Below are positions 1-10,835 of a DNA stretch of 64,000 nt, in pieces; positions within the stretch are counted from its first letter, which is position 1, and every line of letters starts with the position of its first letter. The position numbers were made by a program, and so were the translations under genes. A model generated the notes under the pieces. The model had not been told where the DNA came from. It saw only the letters and a program-made list of their open reading frames with translations, and made no database searches. Source of the DNA: Zeugodacus cucurbitae (taxonomy: Eukaryota > Arthropoda > Insecta > Diptera > Tephritidae); the NCBI RefSeq assembly GCF_028554725.1, contig NC_071668.1:6035001-6099000 (forward strand), read 5' to 3'.

Positions 1-410
1 ACCAGGTGCCAACAGGGGGCCACCGCCCAATGAAGAGGTCACATACGACACAGCTGGTGCGATCTGAGCGGTCAACACGGAGGAGTGTACACCGGCGGCA
101 AGAGCCAACATGACTACGGCAACAACGAACTGGAAAAGAGTCGCAGAGATAAAGTGATTGAGAATTATTCCAAAAATAAATTAAATGCTGTTGTTTTTTT
201 TTTGTTGTAAAACCAAAATATTTCTAAAAACACAAATTAAAATATATTTATTTTTTTATTTTCAATATTTCTTTGTAATATTATTATTTTTAATTTATAT
301 GCACTGTTTAAGTTTTTAATTTAATTTTTACGTTATATTTTTTCACTATTTTGACAGTTCTTAAATACACCATGCACTGGTATCCTTTTCAATCTATGAA
401 TTACCTTCAT
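1..410 (-). CDS. Cuticle-like secreted protein, tandem copy 1 (partial, cut by window edge)
   Basis: This is the 5' part of a minus-strand gene; the 3' part lies left of the window. Exon 1 is 405-410 (ATG AAG) followed by donor GTAATT. The intron is 130-404 and ends in ...TTTTCCAG. Exon 2 runs from 129 downward and encodes FVVAVVMLALAAGVHS, which with the MK of exon 1 makes a secretory signal peptide. The visible part is nearly identical to the same part of the complete copy at 3020-3744 (offset 3319 in exon 2), so it very probably encodes the same Ala/Gly/Pro-rich extracellular cuticle-type protein. A TATA box lies about 120 bases upstream. Splicing is read from the sequence; the cuticle role is inferred from composition, signal peptide and gene structure. 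Confidence 0.8.
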
Positions 411-838
411 GTTTGCTGATTAAAGTGGAGAAGGATTTGAGAAGTAAAGAAAAAGATTTGCTGTAAGCTGCTAGACACACTCAAGAAGTGTTGACTTGAT
501 TCTGATTTCGAATATGAAATTATGCCAACTTATATACTAAAAAATTCGTTGAACTTCATATGCAGCGCCACCATAAAATAATTACAGCAACAATAAGTGC
601 ACCGCATATAAACCAGAAGCAACAAAAACTGTAACTGTAACATTAACAGTAACCATTTAGCAGCAAAGCAGCGACAGGAGCACAAATGCCGGGCGTCGGC
701 TAAACTTCAAATTGCAACGAAACTTGTCTCGTTACATATCGTACTCGGAAAATGCAACAACAATTCATAATACCAATGTGTGAGTGACGGCGCATAAATG
801 CAATGGAACTAGTGTAATACGGCCGGCTTGTGTCTATG
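411..838 (-). promoter_or_regulatory. 5' leader and upstream region of cuticle copy 1, with TATA box
   Basis: The TATA box GTATATAAG is at 529-537 on the minus strand, about 120 bases before the ATG; a start site would be expected near 500. The block to about 838 matches the region upstream of copy 2 (3745 to about 4235), so the duplication unit carried its promoter. Copy 1 lacks a stretch of about 48 bases present in copy 2 at about 4160-4210. Confidence 0.6.
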
Positions 839-1699
839 CAAAAGTTCTTCGCACCACACCGTTTTGTTGAACAGATTCGTACGCACTTTCGGTAATATTT
901 TCACTTTGGTCTTGCCACTTTTTAATTCTTATGAAAATATGTATTCTAATATTCTTAAATTTTGATATTGAAATTAACCCTTTTGAACTCCCTATATGTA
1001 TGTGGTATTCTAAGTTTGATCCAATATATTTTCTTGGAACCTTTTCAAGATCTCTCGAGAGTTTTTAAACGTATCTTTAATAATTTTTTACCAATAAAAC
1101 GGCCATTTATATGATAATATATAAATAACAGAGAGACAAAACCGTTCAAAACGTTTTCAAGAATTTAAAAGATTTTTTTTATCTCGTTAAACCAATTATA
1201 GCGATTTCCCAATTTTTCGATACAATTTTCATATTATGATTGCTTCGAAAGTGATCTCAGTTTAGGAAATTTTTTTTTTCAGCGAACTATTTCTCATGTT
1301 TTCGCACAGATAAAAGTGACTGGAGTTCATAACTGGACAATTCAGTGAAAAAGTATTCATTAAATTTAGCCAGTTTCGGTGTTGTGGATCGAACGATTGT
1401 GAGGTCGAGTAGTAACCACTTAACACAAAATCATTAACGTATCCAAATATTCATGAACAATATATCCAACACGTTCCTTCAATATCTTTAGGGTGTTAGA
1501 TATCTCGACAATCTCAATTTATAATAAAAAAAGATTTATATCTTAATTCAGAGACAATAAAATATAATAGAAATTCCGTTGAAAACTTCTCGTTGTTCTT
1601 ATCGAACCTAAGCCCGATTCCTAATATATCATTATTTCATGAAAACAGTCGATAACTGTTTCCTGTACTATTACCAAACAACCGAGGCGTGGTGATCGT
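839..1699. other. AT-rich intergenic stretch
   Basis: Homology to the second tandem copy stops near 838. I see no convincing exon, RNA gene or repeat family up to the mariner remnant at about 1700. Confidence 0.4.
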
Positions 1700-1982
1700 A
1701 TTGTAACGATAGGCTCCATATTCGCTAGACATGACTCCCTGGGACTTTCTCCTATTTCCAAAAACAAAGAGGTCGTTAAATGGCCGTTTTACAAGCATAC
1801 GATGAATCGCTGAAAGAGCCAAAAGCTATTCCAAAAATTGAGTTTGAGAAGTATTTCGACGATTGAAAGAAGCGTTGGTATAATATTGGTAATATTTTGA
1901 AGGTGACAGCAAATAATGTAGACGAATGAATAAATATAAAAAAAATTAAAATCCCCGTAATTTTGTGAGCACATCTCGCATA
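1700..1982 (+). mobile_element. Mariner (DD34D-type) 3' remnant, copy 1
   Basis: The stretch carries a decayed mariner transposase C-terminus: a YSLDMT-like motif near 1715-1735, then coding-like sequence for KSLKEPKAIPKIEFEKYFDD followed by a frame break. The end at 1950-1982 resembles the right terminus of the other copies here (ATCCCCGTAATTTTGTGAGC then ACATCTCGCA). The left terminus is not recognisable, and stops and frameshifts make it inactive. Confidence 0.65.
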
Positions 1983-3019
1983 GCGCCTGGAGAATTTCTC
2001 ATATTTCTCGGAAGGCGGCTGTAGACTCCTAAGTTTTTAATTCAGGTGACGAATTTGATATTTTGTGATCTATTTTAAGTTTTGCTAAAACTATATGGAT
2101 TGACCGCAGCTGCGGGTCCATAAAACACAACATATTCCACCAACGCTCGTATTCATAATATTATATGACAATATCTACGAATATGTTGACTTTATCAAAA
2201 TCTTGCAAAATCTTTATTAAGAAAAATATATTCAACATTTTGTCACACGGTACATAAATATAATGATATTACAATGATATATGCGATATACTTATTGTTA
2301 TTATATGGTATATATATAAATGACTGTGGAGATAGAACGGCATGTTGAAAGAAGAACGAAATATAAAGAGAAACACGGTTAGACCCGTTTCTTATGGCAT
2401 TTTCCTAATATTTAAAAGAAGAGGAGTAAGGTAAGATATTATGAGAGCAGAAAGAAGTAAGGAAAGTTGAAAAATCTAACCTAAAAAAACTTTGTCAAAA
2501 GTTCTCAAAATTATTGTACACAACTAGATTAAGTTATCAAAGGCAATACTGACAATTATATGCCTAAATTCAACAAATGAATATCTATTGAAAATTCATT
2601 TAACTCGTTGTTGAACACATAAGTAAATAATTTGAGATTAATCTAAGTAAGTAACATAGAGTATATGAATTTATATATGTGTACCATGTACATATAATAT
2701 TATTTATTAAACATAAAAAACATAGATATGACTAAACATATGTTGCATATAAATGTCGGTATGTGCTTTAGGATGTGGGTTGCGGGATATCGGAAACGGG
2801 CTACAGAAACGGCGGAAATCTGTAACTCGCTCTAAAGTATTCGTAAACAGTTAGTGTGGTGGCATCCTTCCTTAGTCATCAGAGTCGTCAAATTTGTATT
2901 AAGTATGGCTGCTGACAGCATGCAACCATGCATGGTTTTTTTTTTGCGTGTGTTTAGATGTGAACGAATATGCGGTGATCTCGATGGTAAACATTATAAA
3001 ACAATATCGAAGTATGTGT
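1983..3019. other. AT-rich intergenic spacer and 3' flank of cuticle copy 2
   Basis: The part near 3020 would be 3' UTR of the minus-strand cuticle gene. TTTATT at about 2702 (AATAAA on the minus strand) is a distant candidate polyadenylation signal. Nothing else is recognised. Confidence 0.35.
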
Positions 3020-3744
3020 TTACCAAGTGCCTGGTGCGGGTGCCAAGTTCAAAGAAGTCGCCGAGTTGATGTGACCAGCCAAGGGAGCAGTGTGAATAGC
3101 ACCGCGTGTCTTTGCCACATACACACCCGCGCCATGACCCACGGCAAGAGGAGCAGCAGCAGCAATCGGGGCAGCAAGCGGAGCAGCGATGGCGGCGGCG
3201 CCAGGACCTTGAGCAAGTGAGATGCCGGGGATGCCACCGTGTAAACCGCGGCCGCCGAGACCGAGGCCGAGACCCAATGCAGCGGCGCCACCCCAAGCGG
3301 TAGGTCCAGCAGCCCAAGCACCAGGTGCCAACAAGGGGCCGCCGCCCAATGAAGAGGTCACATACGACACAGCTGGTGCGATCTGAGCGGTCAACACGGA
3401 GGAGTGTACACCGGCGGCAAGAGCCAACATGACTACGGCAACAACGAACTGGAAAAGAGTCGCAGAGATAAAGTGATTGAGAATTATTCCAAAAATAAAT
3501 TAAATGCTGTTGTTTTTTTGTTGAATATCAAGATTATTAATTGTTATTATTAATATGTTTTTATAATTAATTATTTTTGTCTTTTTTCTTTTGAAAAATT
3601 AAATAGTAAAATAGTATTTTTTTTATTTTTTTTAATTCTTAATTTGGTTTTTTTTTCACTTTTACGTTATATTTTTTCACTATTTTGACAGTTCTTAAAT
3701 ACACCATGCACTGGTATCCTTTGCAATCTATGAATTACCTTCAT
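3020..3744 (-). CDS. Cuticle-like secreted protein, tandem copy 2 (complete)
   Basis: The CDS is the complement of join(3020..3448,3739..3744), 144 residues. Exon 1 is only ATG AAG (3742-3744, 3739-3741), followed by donor GTAATT; the intron ends in CTTTTCCAG and exon 2 starts at 3448 with TTC GTT GTT. The protein begins MKFVVAVVMLALAAGVHS, a clear signal peptide likely cleaved after VHS. It continues as an Ala/Gly/Pro/Leu-rich low-complexity chain with a GLGLGLGG run and Ala-rich AIAAPLAAPIAAAAPLA-type repeats. It ends in a less repetitive tail containing VAKTRGAIHTAPLAGHINSA and finishing APAPGTW. The tail is shared with the gene at 19716, so it defines the family. No Rebers-Riddiford chitin-binding motif is visible. 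Micro-exons carrying the start of the signal peptide are usual for insect cuticle genes. The likely role is extracellular, in cuticle; the exact family name is uncertain. Confidence 0.85.
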
Positions 3745-4235
3745 GTTTGCTGATTAAAGTGGAGAAGGATTTGAGAAGTAAAGAAAAAGATTTGCTGTAA
3801 GCTGCTAGACACACTCAAGAAGTGTTGACTTGATTCTGATTTCGAATATGAAATTAAACCAACTTATATACTAAAAAATTCGTTGAACTTCATATGCAGC
3901 GCCACCATAAAATAATTACAGCAACAATAAGTGCACCGCATATAAATCAGAAGCAACAAAAACTATAACTGTAACATTAACAGTAACAGTAACCATTTAG
4001 CAGCAAAGCAGCGACAGGAGCACAAATGCCGGGCGTCGGCTAAACTTCAAATTGCAGCGAAACTTGTCTTCTTACATATCGTACTCGAAAAAAACGCAAC
4101 AACAAACCATAATAACAAATGTGTGAGTGACGGCGCATAAATGCAATGGAACTAGTGTAATATTTGGTGTTGGTGTTTCAGCACGCCCCACAGCCGCCAC
4201 CCTGTCAACGCGGCCGGCTTGGGTCTATGCAAAAC
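3745..4235 (-). promoter_or_regulatory. 5' leader and upstream region of cuticle copy 2, with TATA box
   Basis: The TATA box GTATATAAG is at 3863-3871 on the minus strand, 119 bases from the ATG, the same spacing as in copy 1. A CA-containing initiator about 30 bases downstream (around 3835) is plausible. The sequence is duplicated from, or to, 411-838 and diverges beyond about 4235. Confidence 0.6.
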
Positions 4236-5094
4236 CCAAAATAACCTTTCACTGCCGGTTGCCTCTGCAGTCGCCACCACTACGAAATTCCGATCTCAGC
4301 CCACTCAAATCAACTCAATTCAGCTTAGTGTTGCTCCAATGCAACTGCGCCGCTATCTGTGTACCAACACACATGCGCCTATGTGCCGGCTACAATCGGC
4401 TTGCAAATATCTCAATAGCCAAATGTAAACACAAGAATATATTTATGTAGCCGCTCATTGTGTTGTCTGTTCAGCGGCAGGGTCTAAAGAACCGCCAGTA
4501 ATGTACTAGAAATTGACTGCCTGTCAGAGTGTCGCTTTGAATGCTCTCATGGAAGACAGCGCAAGTGTGCCCGCCCCCTATTCGTTGATGAGCAGTCTAA
4601 TTGTATAATTAATATGCCGGTATGAATAACTTATAAGCAAAATTTAAATAAAAATCTATGTTTTCAAAGAAAAATATAAGAAACCTAATAATTGCACTGG
4701 ATTGACATGTAAATATCGTAAGAACACATACGAACAATGCGTTCATACATACTGGTTGGTTGTTGCAACAAAATCTAAATTCACTCATTGCACTCACACA
4801 CTGTTATTACTTGCATAGATTTATCTGTGTGTGTTTGTATATCTTTTAATATAATAGTCTGTGTTGCTTTTATGGTTTTTGTTTTATGATTTTGTCATGG
4901 CGCTTAAATCTCAATTAGCTTTGGCAGTTACAAAATAATGGTCGCGTGCTTATACTGAAAATGTTTCTTTTAGATGATGAAATTATTTAGCATTTGGCGT
5001 AAAGCTACTAAGTAAAACTAATATATCGTTTTAAAATAAAATTTAAAAATACATATGTATTTAGAATACAATTTATAAATATAGGTTGTTACGA
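4236..5094. other. Intergenic sequence without recognised genes
   Basis: 4236-4460 is less AT-rich than its surroundings and gives short open frames (for example 4127-4450, 107 codons) with no protein-like features. After 4600 it is AT-rich. No splice-linked exons were found. Confidence 0.35.
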
Positions 5095-5480
5095 TGTTGG
5101 AGTGGTTGTCCCTCGACGCGCCTAGGCTTTTAAAAGGCCCATTGTGAACCACCGGGACTGGAATTCTCTAACATTATTATGTCCTCTCTGAACCACTCTG
5201 TGGTCTTAATAAAATTATATAACTCGAAACTTCCACGATATCGTCGAGGAAACCGATAATGTCGATTCTGTTCCTATACAAAAACTTGCATTTCGTATTC
5301 CCAGTCTGCTAGCGTGTCTTCCAATCAGACAGTGACCTGTTAACACTCCTACTAGGGTTCTTATAACCTTATGTTGCTTTTAACTCCAATAGTCAGCATG
5401 TGTTGCTCTAATCCCATGCAGTCCATGTCTGTCTGCTAGTTGAGCAAGTCAATCATCGTACGCAGTATAAAAAGGTTTAT
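5095..5480 (-). pseudogene. Non-LTR retrotransposon RNase H region remnant
   Basis: Translating the minus strand between 5368 and 5279 gives an open stretch containing RTLVGVLTGHCLIGRHASRL followed by GIRNASFC. This matches the pattern found in the C-terminal RNase H or tail of non-LTR polyproteins (a leucine-rich stretch, TGHC, then a short Cys-containing segment). Flanking frames are broken by stops and shifts. It is a fragment only; the clade is not resolved. Confidence 0.6.
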
Positions 5481-5514
5481 ATTATTCATATGTTTTAAAT
5501 AAAACAGTTTTACG

Positions 5515-6232
5515 TTAAGGGTTTATATACATTTAGGAGGTCTAAAAAAGGCATTTTTCAAGATTTTTTTCTTAACAAATTGTTTGGTTTATTGATTTGA
5601 AACTTGGCAGGTATATTATGACAACCATAAACTATATTCACATATTTTTTATTGCCAAAAATAATTATCGGGAACGTTGATATTGCCAATTTTGCAGAGG
5701 TCCGCAAAAAGGCCTCTTGCGGTGAGCACGATATCTCTGGACTGGATCATCTAAAATGCAAAAACCAAGTAAATTTCATTAATATAATAAATAATCTAGT
5801 GATTGATCGAAGGAATTAGCAAAAAAAAAAAATGTTTGACAAAATGACGGCTACTCAAAGCAAAAGGTTCGATTTTCAACCAAAATTCGGGTCTTTAATT
5901 GTTTATAAAAATAAGAAATTTTCATCGGATGGGCAAATCCTTCGATTAATTACTAAAAAATATAGTTAAGAAGCATGTGTAAAAATTTCAGAGCGATCGG
6001 TTCAGCCGTTTCTGAGAAATCTTGCTCACCGACTTTGAAAACACCGTTTCGAGAAAAACGAGTTTAAAGTTTTGAAAGCACTTTACATGTAGTCGGCGCG
6101 CCTTCACTAATGTGTCTATAACTTCGAAAATATTCGTCGGATCGACTTGAAATTTTATATCCGATATATATTTATTAAGAAAACGCAAAAAAATCGATTT
6201 TTTGAAAATCCTAACTGTATATAACCCCTTAA
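5515..6232. mobile_element. TTAA-flanked piggyBac-like MITE (M1)
   Basis: The element is 718 bases including a TTAA at each end (5515-5518 and 6229-6232). The left end reads TTAAGGGTTTATATACATTT and the reverse complement of the right end reads TTAAGGGGTTATATACAGTT. There is no transposase. A core at 6046-6069 (GTTTCGAGAAAAACG...) and the preceding CACCGACTTTGAAAACACC are shared with M2 at 32587-33323. The TTAA target and inverted ends point to mobilisation by a piggyBac-type transposase, which is inference. Confidence 0.75.
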
Positions 6233-9149
6233 ACAAAGAACCATAAAGAAGAAATACTTAAGAATACCTCAAATAGTGCATCCAATTTTATATCATATTT
6301 AGTAGATCTACCGAAGCTATTTCATAATTCGACGATCTAATAAATGTTTCACATAAAACTTTAAATTTATCTTTCTTGTAGTTCCATAACGATGAACGTT
6401 CAAAACAACATAAGAATACTTTCGAGTACGGACAATACTTTCTATAAGATTTAACTGTGATCTTAAATCAAAGTGGTCTTATATACCACATGATAGGTAT
6501 ATAATAGTCGGGATGACTGATATGTAAGACGCACTTGTTACGTTTTACGTTCTATATTATAAAAAACTCTACAAGTGAAGATTTGTGAAGACCGAATATC
6601 TGTACGCCAAAGTCGTATCTTCCAAATCTGACACCGAATTCCTAGTCAGCGACCCTGAAAACCCCCGGTAACGAGTTTCAAGCGAATCAGATGATGTTTC
6701 AAAAAGCTATCCGCCATATTGGTTTTCTGGGGTGATGTCAAAACCCTTATCTGATGGTATCTTGAGGTGTTAAATGGATCTCGGATTCGGATTCAGCGAA
6801 CCCAAACCACTAGGCACACATAGTAAGACCCCAAGTCATGACAAAAATGTTTTTGGACTATAATCCATCTAAGCATAAAATATTCGCATACACATATGAA
6901 AAGGTTCTGTTACATGTACCTAACAAGCTTCAAAATGCCCTTAAAAATGTTAAGAAATTTGTTAATAAATTATTTCTTTTTCTGTTTAGAATACTGTAAC
7001 TTTATACCTATTTAATTCATATTATCTAAATGCATACAATAAATATGCGGAAAATAATTGTTGAGCAAGGTCGGTAGTACTTCTACAAGGTATTCTCATG
7101 TACTATTCAAATGCTTGTTATCTTTGGCTTTTACAAGTGTAACTTGATAGTTTAACAACTGAACATTTATCACCTCAACTTTCAAGTGCAACAAACAAAC
7201 ATAACTACATGCCACTTGTGTAAATCGTGAAATTACACTTAAGAGAGGTTAACTGCACTTACATATTACTCAGATTGTGCTGTGGCTTAATCATCCATTT
7301 CTATGGCTATTTTTTTCAGCTTATGCAGTGAAGGGGTTATTCAAAATTCCACACACAGTTCTGCGAGCACGCCCACATACTATACTCCGGACGAGTGAAT
7401 GCCGGTCAAAAGTGCACAAAGAATATTAAAAAGGTTGGACACACATAAGTGCATAATAATCATTGGTCCACAAATCAAATTTTGAAACAAATAAAAGATT
7501 ACGAAATGCGCTAATTATCGCAGTTAATTGCTTAGATCAAGAGATAATCATAAGCAATTAGACCGTTTGTGGTGAGCTTGTCAACTTGAGCTAACTTAAG
7601 TGCAATGAAGTACCTAGAAGTGGTCAGCGGTGCTGGGTGCTGTCGGTGGCCACTTAGCACATTCACTTAGAAATATCTATATTTATACGAGTATTTTTGT
7701 GCCACCAAGTTCGAGTTTATTAAAATGTCACATATTTAGTTCTAACTATATTTCACAAGACAAAGTATGTTGTTAGTAAAAATCCAGCTTAGAAACAAAA
7801 GCGCAACTTTGATTTGATTATTTTGCCTCAATACTCAATTTCATTTGAATTTTGTTGCTACAAGTTAATTTTGCAAACAATTTGATTGTTCATATTCTTT
7901 TCGTGTTGTTTTCGTGCAGCAAACCTCCACAAAGTATCCTAACCAGCTCTTAGCTTTCGGTTTGAAGGCGTTTAAAAATTGTTTGCCCATATTATTTCTT
8001 ATCACAGATGACTTTTTGTTGTTGTGAGTAATTTGCTGCTCATTTATTATAATTTTTTTGCTATCTTACTTTGTTTTTGCTTTTGTTGTAGTATTTAAAT
8101 TATTGATTGGTTTGAAAGACTGCAAAAAAGTAAATTGAGTACACATTCTTGTCAAATAACTTGTTTTGTTTTGATATGATTATGTGAAAACCGTTATTTA
8201 AATGCGGACCACATTGCATACGGTAATTTTATTCGTTGTTAAATGTGGTTACATAAATATTTTTCATTGCTTTAAACACTTTTAATTTTAAAGTTACTTC
8301 TGCTTCTTCTTCGACAGTTTATGGGATTACAAACACAATAAGTAAAACTATAGGAAGACTTGCAGACCCGGCCACACGTTGTTGTGGCTAAGGTATACAT
8401 TAAATTAAGTTGGTCCAATATTGGCTTCGGCGACGATATTGATTACTCGAGGTTGATTTATGTTACGCAGCAGGATGACAACTCACACTACTTTTAATTG
8501 CAAAGTACAGGCAATTTTAAATAGTTTGGGATAATTGACTACGTCATCCTGGTTTGTAGCTGTGTCAACTCTCCTGGACCGAAATTCTAAATTGTCGCAT
8601 TAAGATCATCGATATCGTGGTTTTTTTACCACCAATATAGGTCATTCAATCAGTCATTTATGCTTATCATATTGAGGTTTCATGTCAGGAAAACTTCTCT
8701 TTCAAGTCAATGAAGTGACAGAAATCTTTTGGAAATGCTATTAATCCATCGAGGTGTCAACTGCCAACTGCTTCTACAATCGCAATTTGATATTGTTGCA
8801 AAAACACTCATATGTTAGTTGTTAATTGGCTATACTTTATATGTCGCCACAAATTAAATGATTTTAGGCATGCGATTAGCCCGTCTGTAACAGTTGATCC
8901 AGGAGCAATTGAAAGAGTCTGGCGTAAATCATCTGCTAACAGAATCCTGGCTCCACCAAAAACGTTCATCGACAATCAAGATCTTTTAAAGTCCTGTGCA
9001 GTACATCCAGCGACTTCTTGAATATTTGGAAAATCTTCGTTATAGCGCTATTTTTGGCGATTTTGTGCCGTTTGTTTGCCTACTAACAGGTGCCAAGTTA
9101 CCCCTATACCCGTTAACCTTGGTGGTGAAAATGAGTGAAATTGGTTCTG
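6233..9149. other. Gene-poor AT-rich stretch
   Basis: No coding exon, RNA gene or complete element is recognised. The part at about 8370-9010 has less biased composition and a 69-codon open frame at 8812-9021, and may be old retroelement sequence, but no diagnostic motif is visible. Confidence 0.3.
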
Positions 9150-9301
9150 GAATTACATCAGCCCTCATATGATGATTTTCTATTGGACTTTATGCCGAAT
9201 ATATAGGTCAAATTGTGTGTTATCTTAATAAAATTACATCAATAAATTGCGAGAGTATGAAATGTTCGGTTGGTCCCGAACTTAGCCTTTCCTTATTTGT
9301 T
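9150..9301 (-). repeat. R1 interspersed repeat, end fragment
   Basis: This has the left-end signature of the R1 family in reverse: AAATTGCGAGAGTATGAAAT, then the GTTCGG...CCGAAC hairpin, then TTAGCCTTTCCTTATTTGTT. Only about 150 bases remain. Confidence 0.7.
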
Positions 9302-9429
9302 ACAAATTGTTTTGGGCTATCGACACAACCTTATACAATTGAACAATAACAACAATATTTTAACAAAGCAACAATGATAACCTTCAAAATATTATTTTTT
9401 TGTTTTCTCTTTTTATATTTTTCTTGTCA

Positions 9430-9776
9430 ACTCGAATAAAATTCTTTTATTGATATCTTCCTCGCAATTTTTCCATATATACTCACTTTCTAATCTTTTT
9501 CTGGCCTTCCACGAATATTTCAAAACTAAAATTAGCCAGATCGGTTTGAACTTCAACAACCAATAACTTCCCGATTTTAGAAAATTTTTAATTTTCTTCG
9601 CGGAAAGTTAAAAAAATTTAGGGATGGACCACCCTTAACATTTAGGAGGATGAAAAATAGATGTTGTCCGATTCTCCACCCTAGCCGAGCTAAGATTCAC
9701 GAAAATCGGTCGAGCGGTTTCAGAGGAGTTCAATAACGTACACCGTGACACGAGAATTTTATATATTAGATATAGC
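9430..9776 (+). repeat. RTE-like non-LTR retroelement 3' tail
   Basis: The stretch has the typical wording of insect RTE-type 3' ends: AAAATCGGTCGAGCGGTTTC, then GGAGTTCAATAACGTACACC, then GTGACACGAGAATTTTATAT and a terminal TATTAGATA. The recognition is from memory of such tails and is not computed. No reverse transcriptase is present. Confidence 0.5.
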
Positions 9777-10479
9777 AGATATATATATTCTCTGTAATGG
9801 GTTGTGACTCAGTCAGTGTAAGATTCCAACGAATTTCCTATCCGCAGGTCGACAAACCATCGAGTATTCCTAGAAAGATCAATTTTTTTAATTTTTAGCA
9901 GGATTTACTCTTAAAAATACTCTCTTTTTGGTCACCATGGAGTACTATAGAGTACTAATTGCTTTCAACAATTTAAAAACTTTACTGTACTTATCCTTGA
10001 TTTAGCTGGTTGTGCCACGATGGTACTTAGCCAATGCCACTATCAGTGTATTGTGTTCTTAAATTGATTTTAAACGTATCAGCAATCTCCATTGCTCAGT
10101 TCGAAACTCCTATTTATAACCGATAAATTATTTTATGGGATCTCATTAAAATCCATCACTATGTAAACGATTCTTCAATTATTCAGGCTTCCAAAACCTT
10201 TTGGTTTTCTTGAGATCATATATCGTCCGCAAGATCTTCTCTTATAATTTAAAATAGCACCAGTGTATAACTCGAAATATTCATAGTTTGCATAGCTTCT
10301 GGTTTTATATAAACACATTTAGTCTCTTGAGACAACTTAATAGAAAATGGGCTCAGGTTGACTACGAAAATGTTTTAGTAAGTTTAGTTTTTCTCCGTAC
10401 GCTTAGCACCAAAAAGATTTGTAATATTTTTTTAATATTAAAAAGAAAAATGATAACTATGTATATACTCCGCATATTA
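9777..10479. other. AT-rich intergenic stretch
   Basis: Nothing recognised. Open frames here are short and compositionally non-coding. Confidence 0.3.
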
Positions 10480-10835
10480 TACCCAATTAACATTTTTATT
10501 GATTCTCAAATTGAGATGCGTTTGAGAATCAACCTTAATTTCATATCTCAAAAGTTTGTTCTCAAATGCATTTTAATTTGAAAACATAGCCATTCTCAAA
10601 CTAAAAGGTAAATTTTTAATATAAAATTTTCCTTTGTTCTCGATTTGAGAATGTCAAAATCTCAAACATTTTCTCAAATATGAAACGAGAAAAAGGTTTT
10701 TCTCAAATTGTAAAATGATGGAAACAAATTTGAGAAATAGTCTTTGAGAAACGTTTGAGAAAATTTTGTCATTCAAATTGAAAACTAATATTTTCTCCAA
10801 CGTTTGAGAATTCCAATTCCAATGTCTGTTGGGTA
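10480..10835. mobile_element. Small TIR element packed with TTTGAGAA/TTCTCAAA motifs
   Basis: The element spans about 356 bases between TACCCAATTAACATT on the left and its imperfect inverse (TACCCAACAGACATT on the minus strand) on the right, with TA or TAT next to each end. About fourteen TTTGAGA or TCTCAAA heptamers lie inside in both orientations. Such subterminal repeats are typical of non-autonomous DNA transposons. No transposase is encoded and the superfamily is not assigned. Confidence 0.6.

Noticed and set aside
2994..3321. Several overlapping open frames in other frames and strand of the cuticle exon
   Set aside because: They are shadows of the GC-rich Ala/Gly coding exon at 3020-3448.
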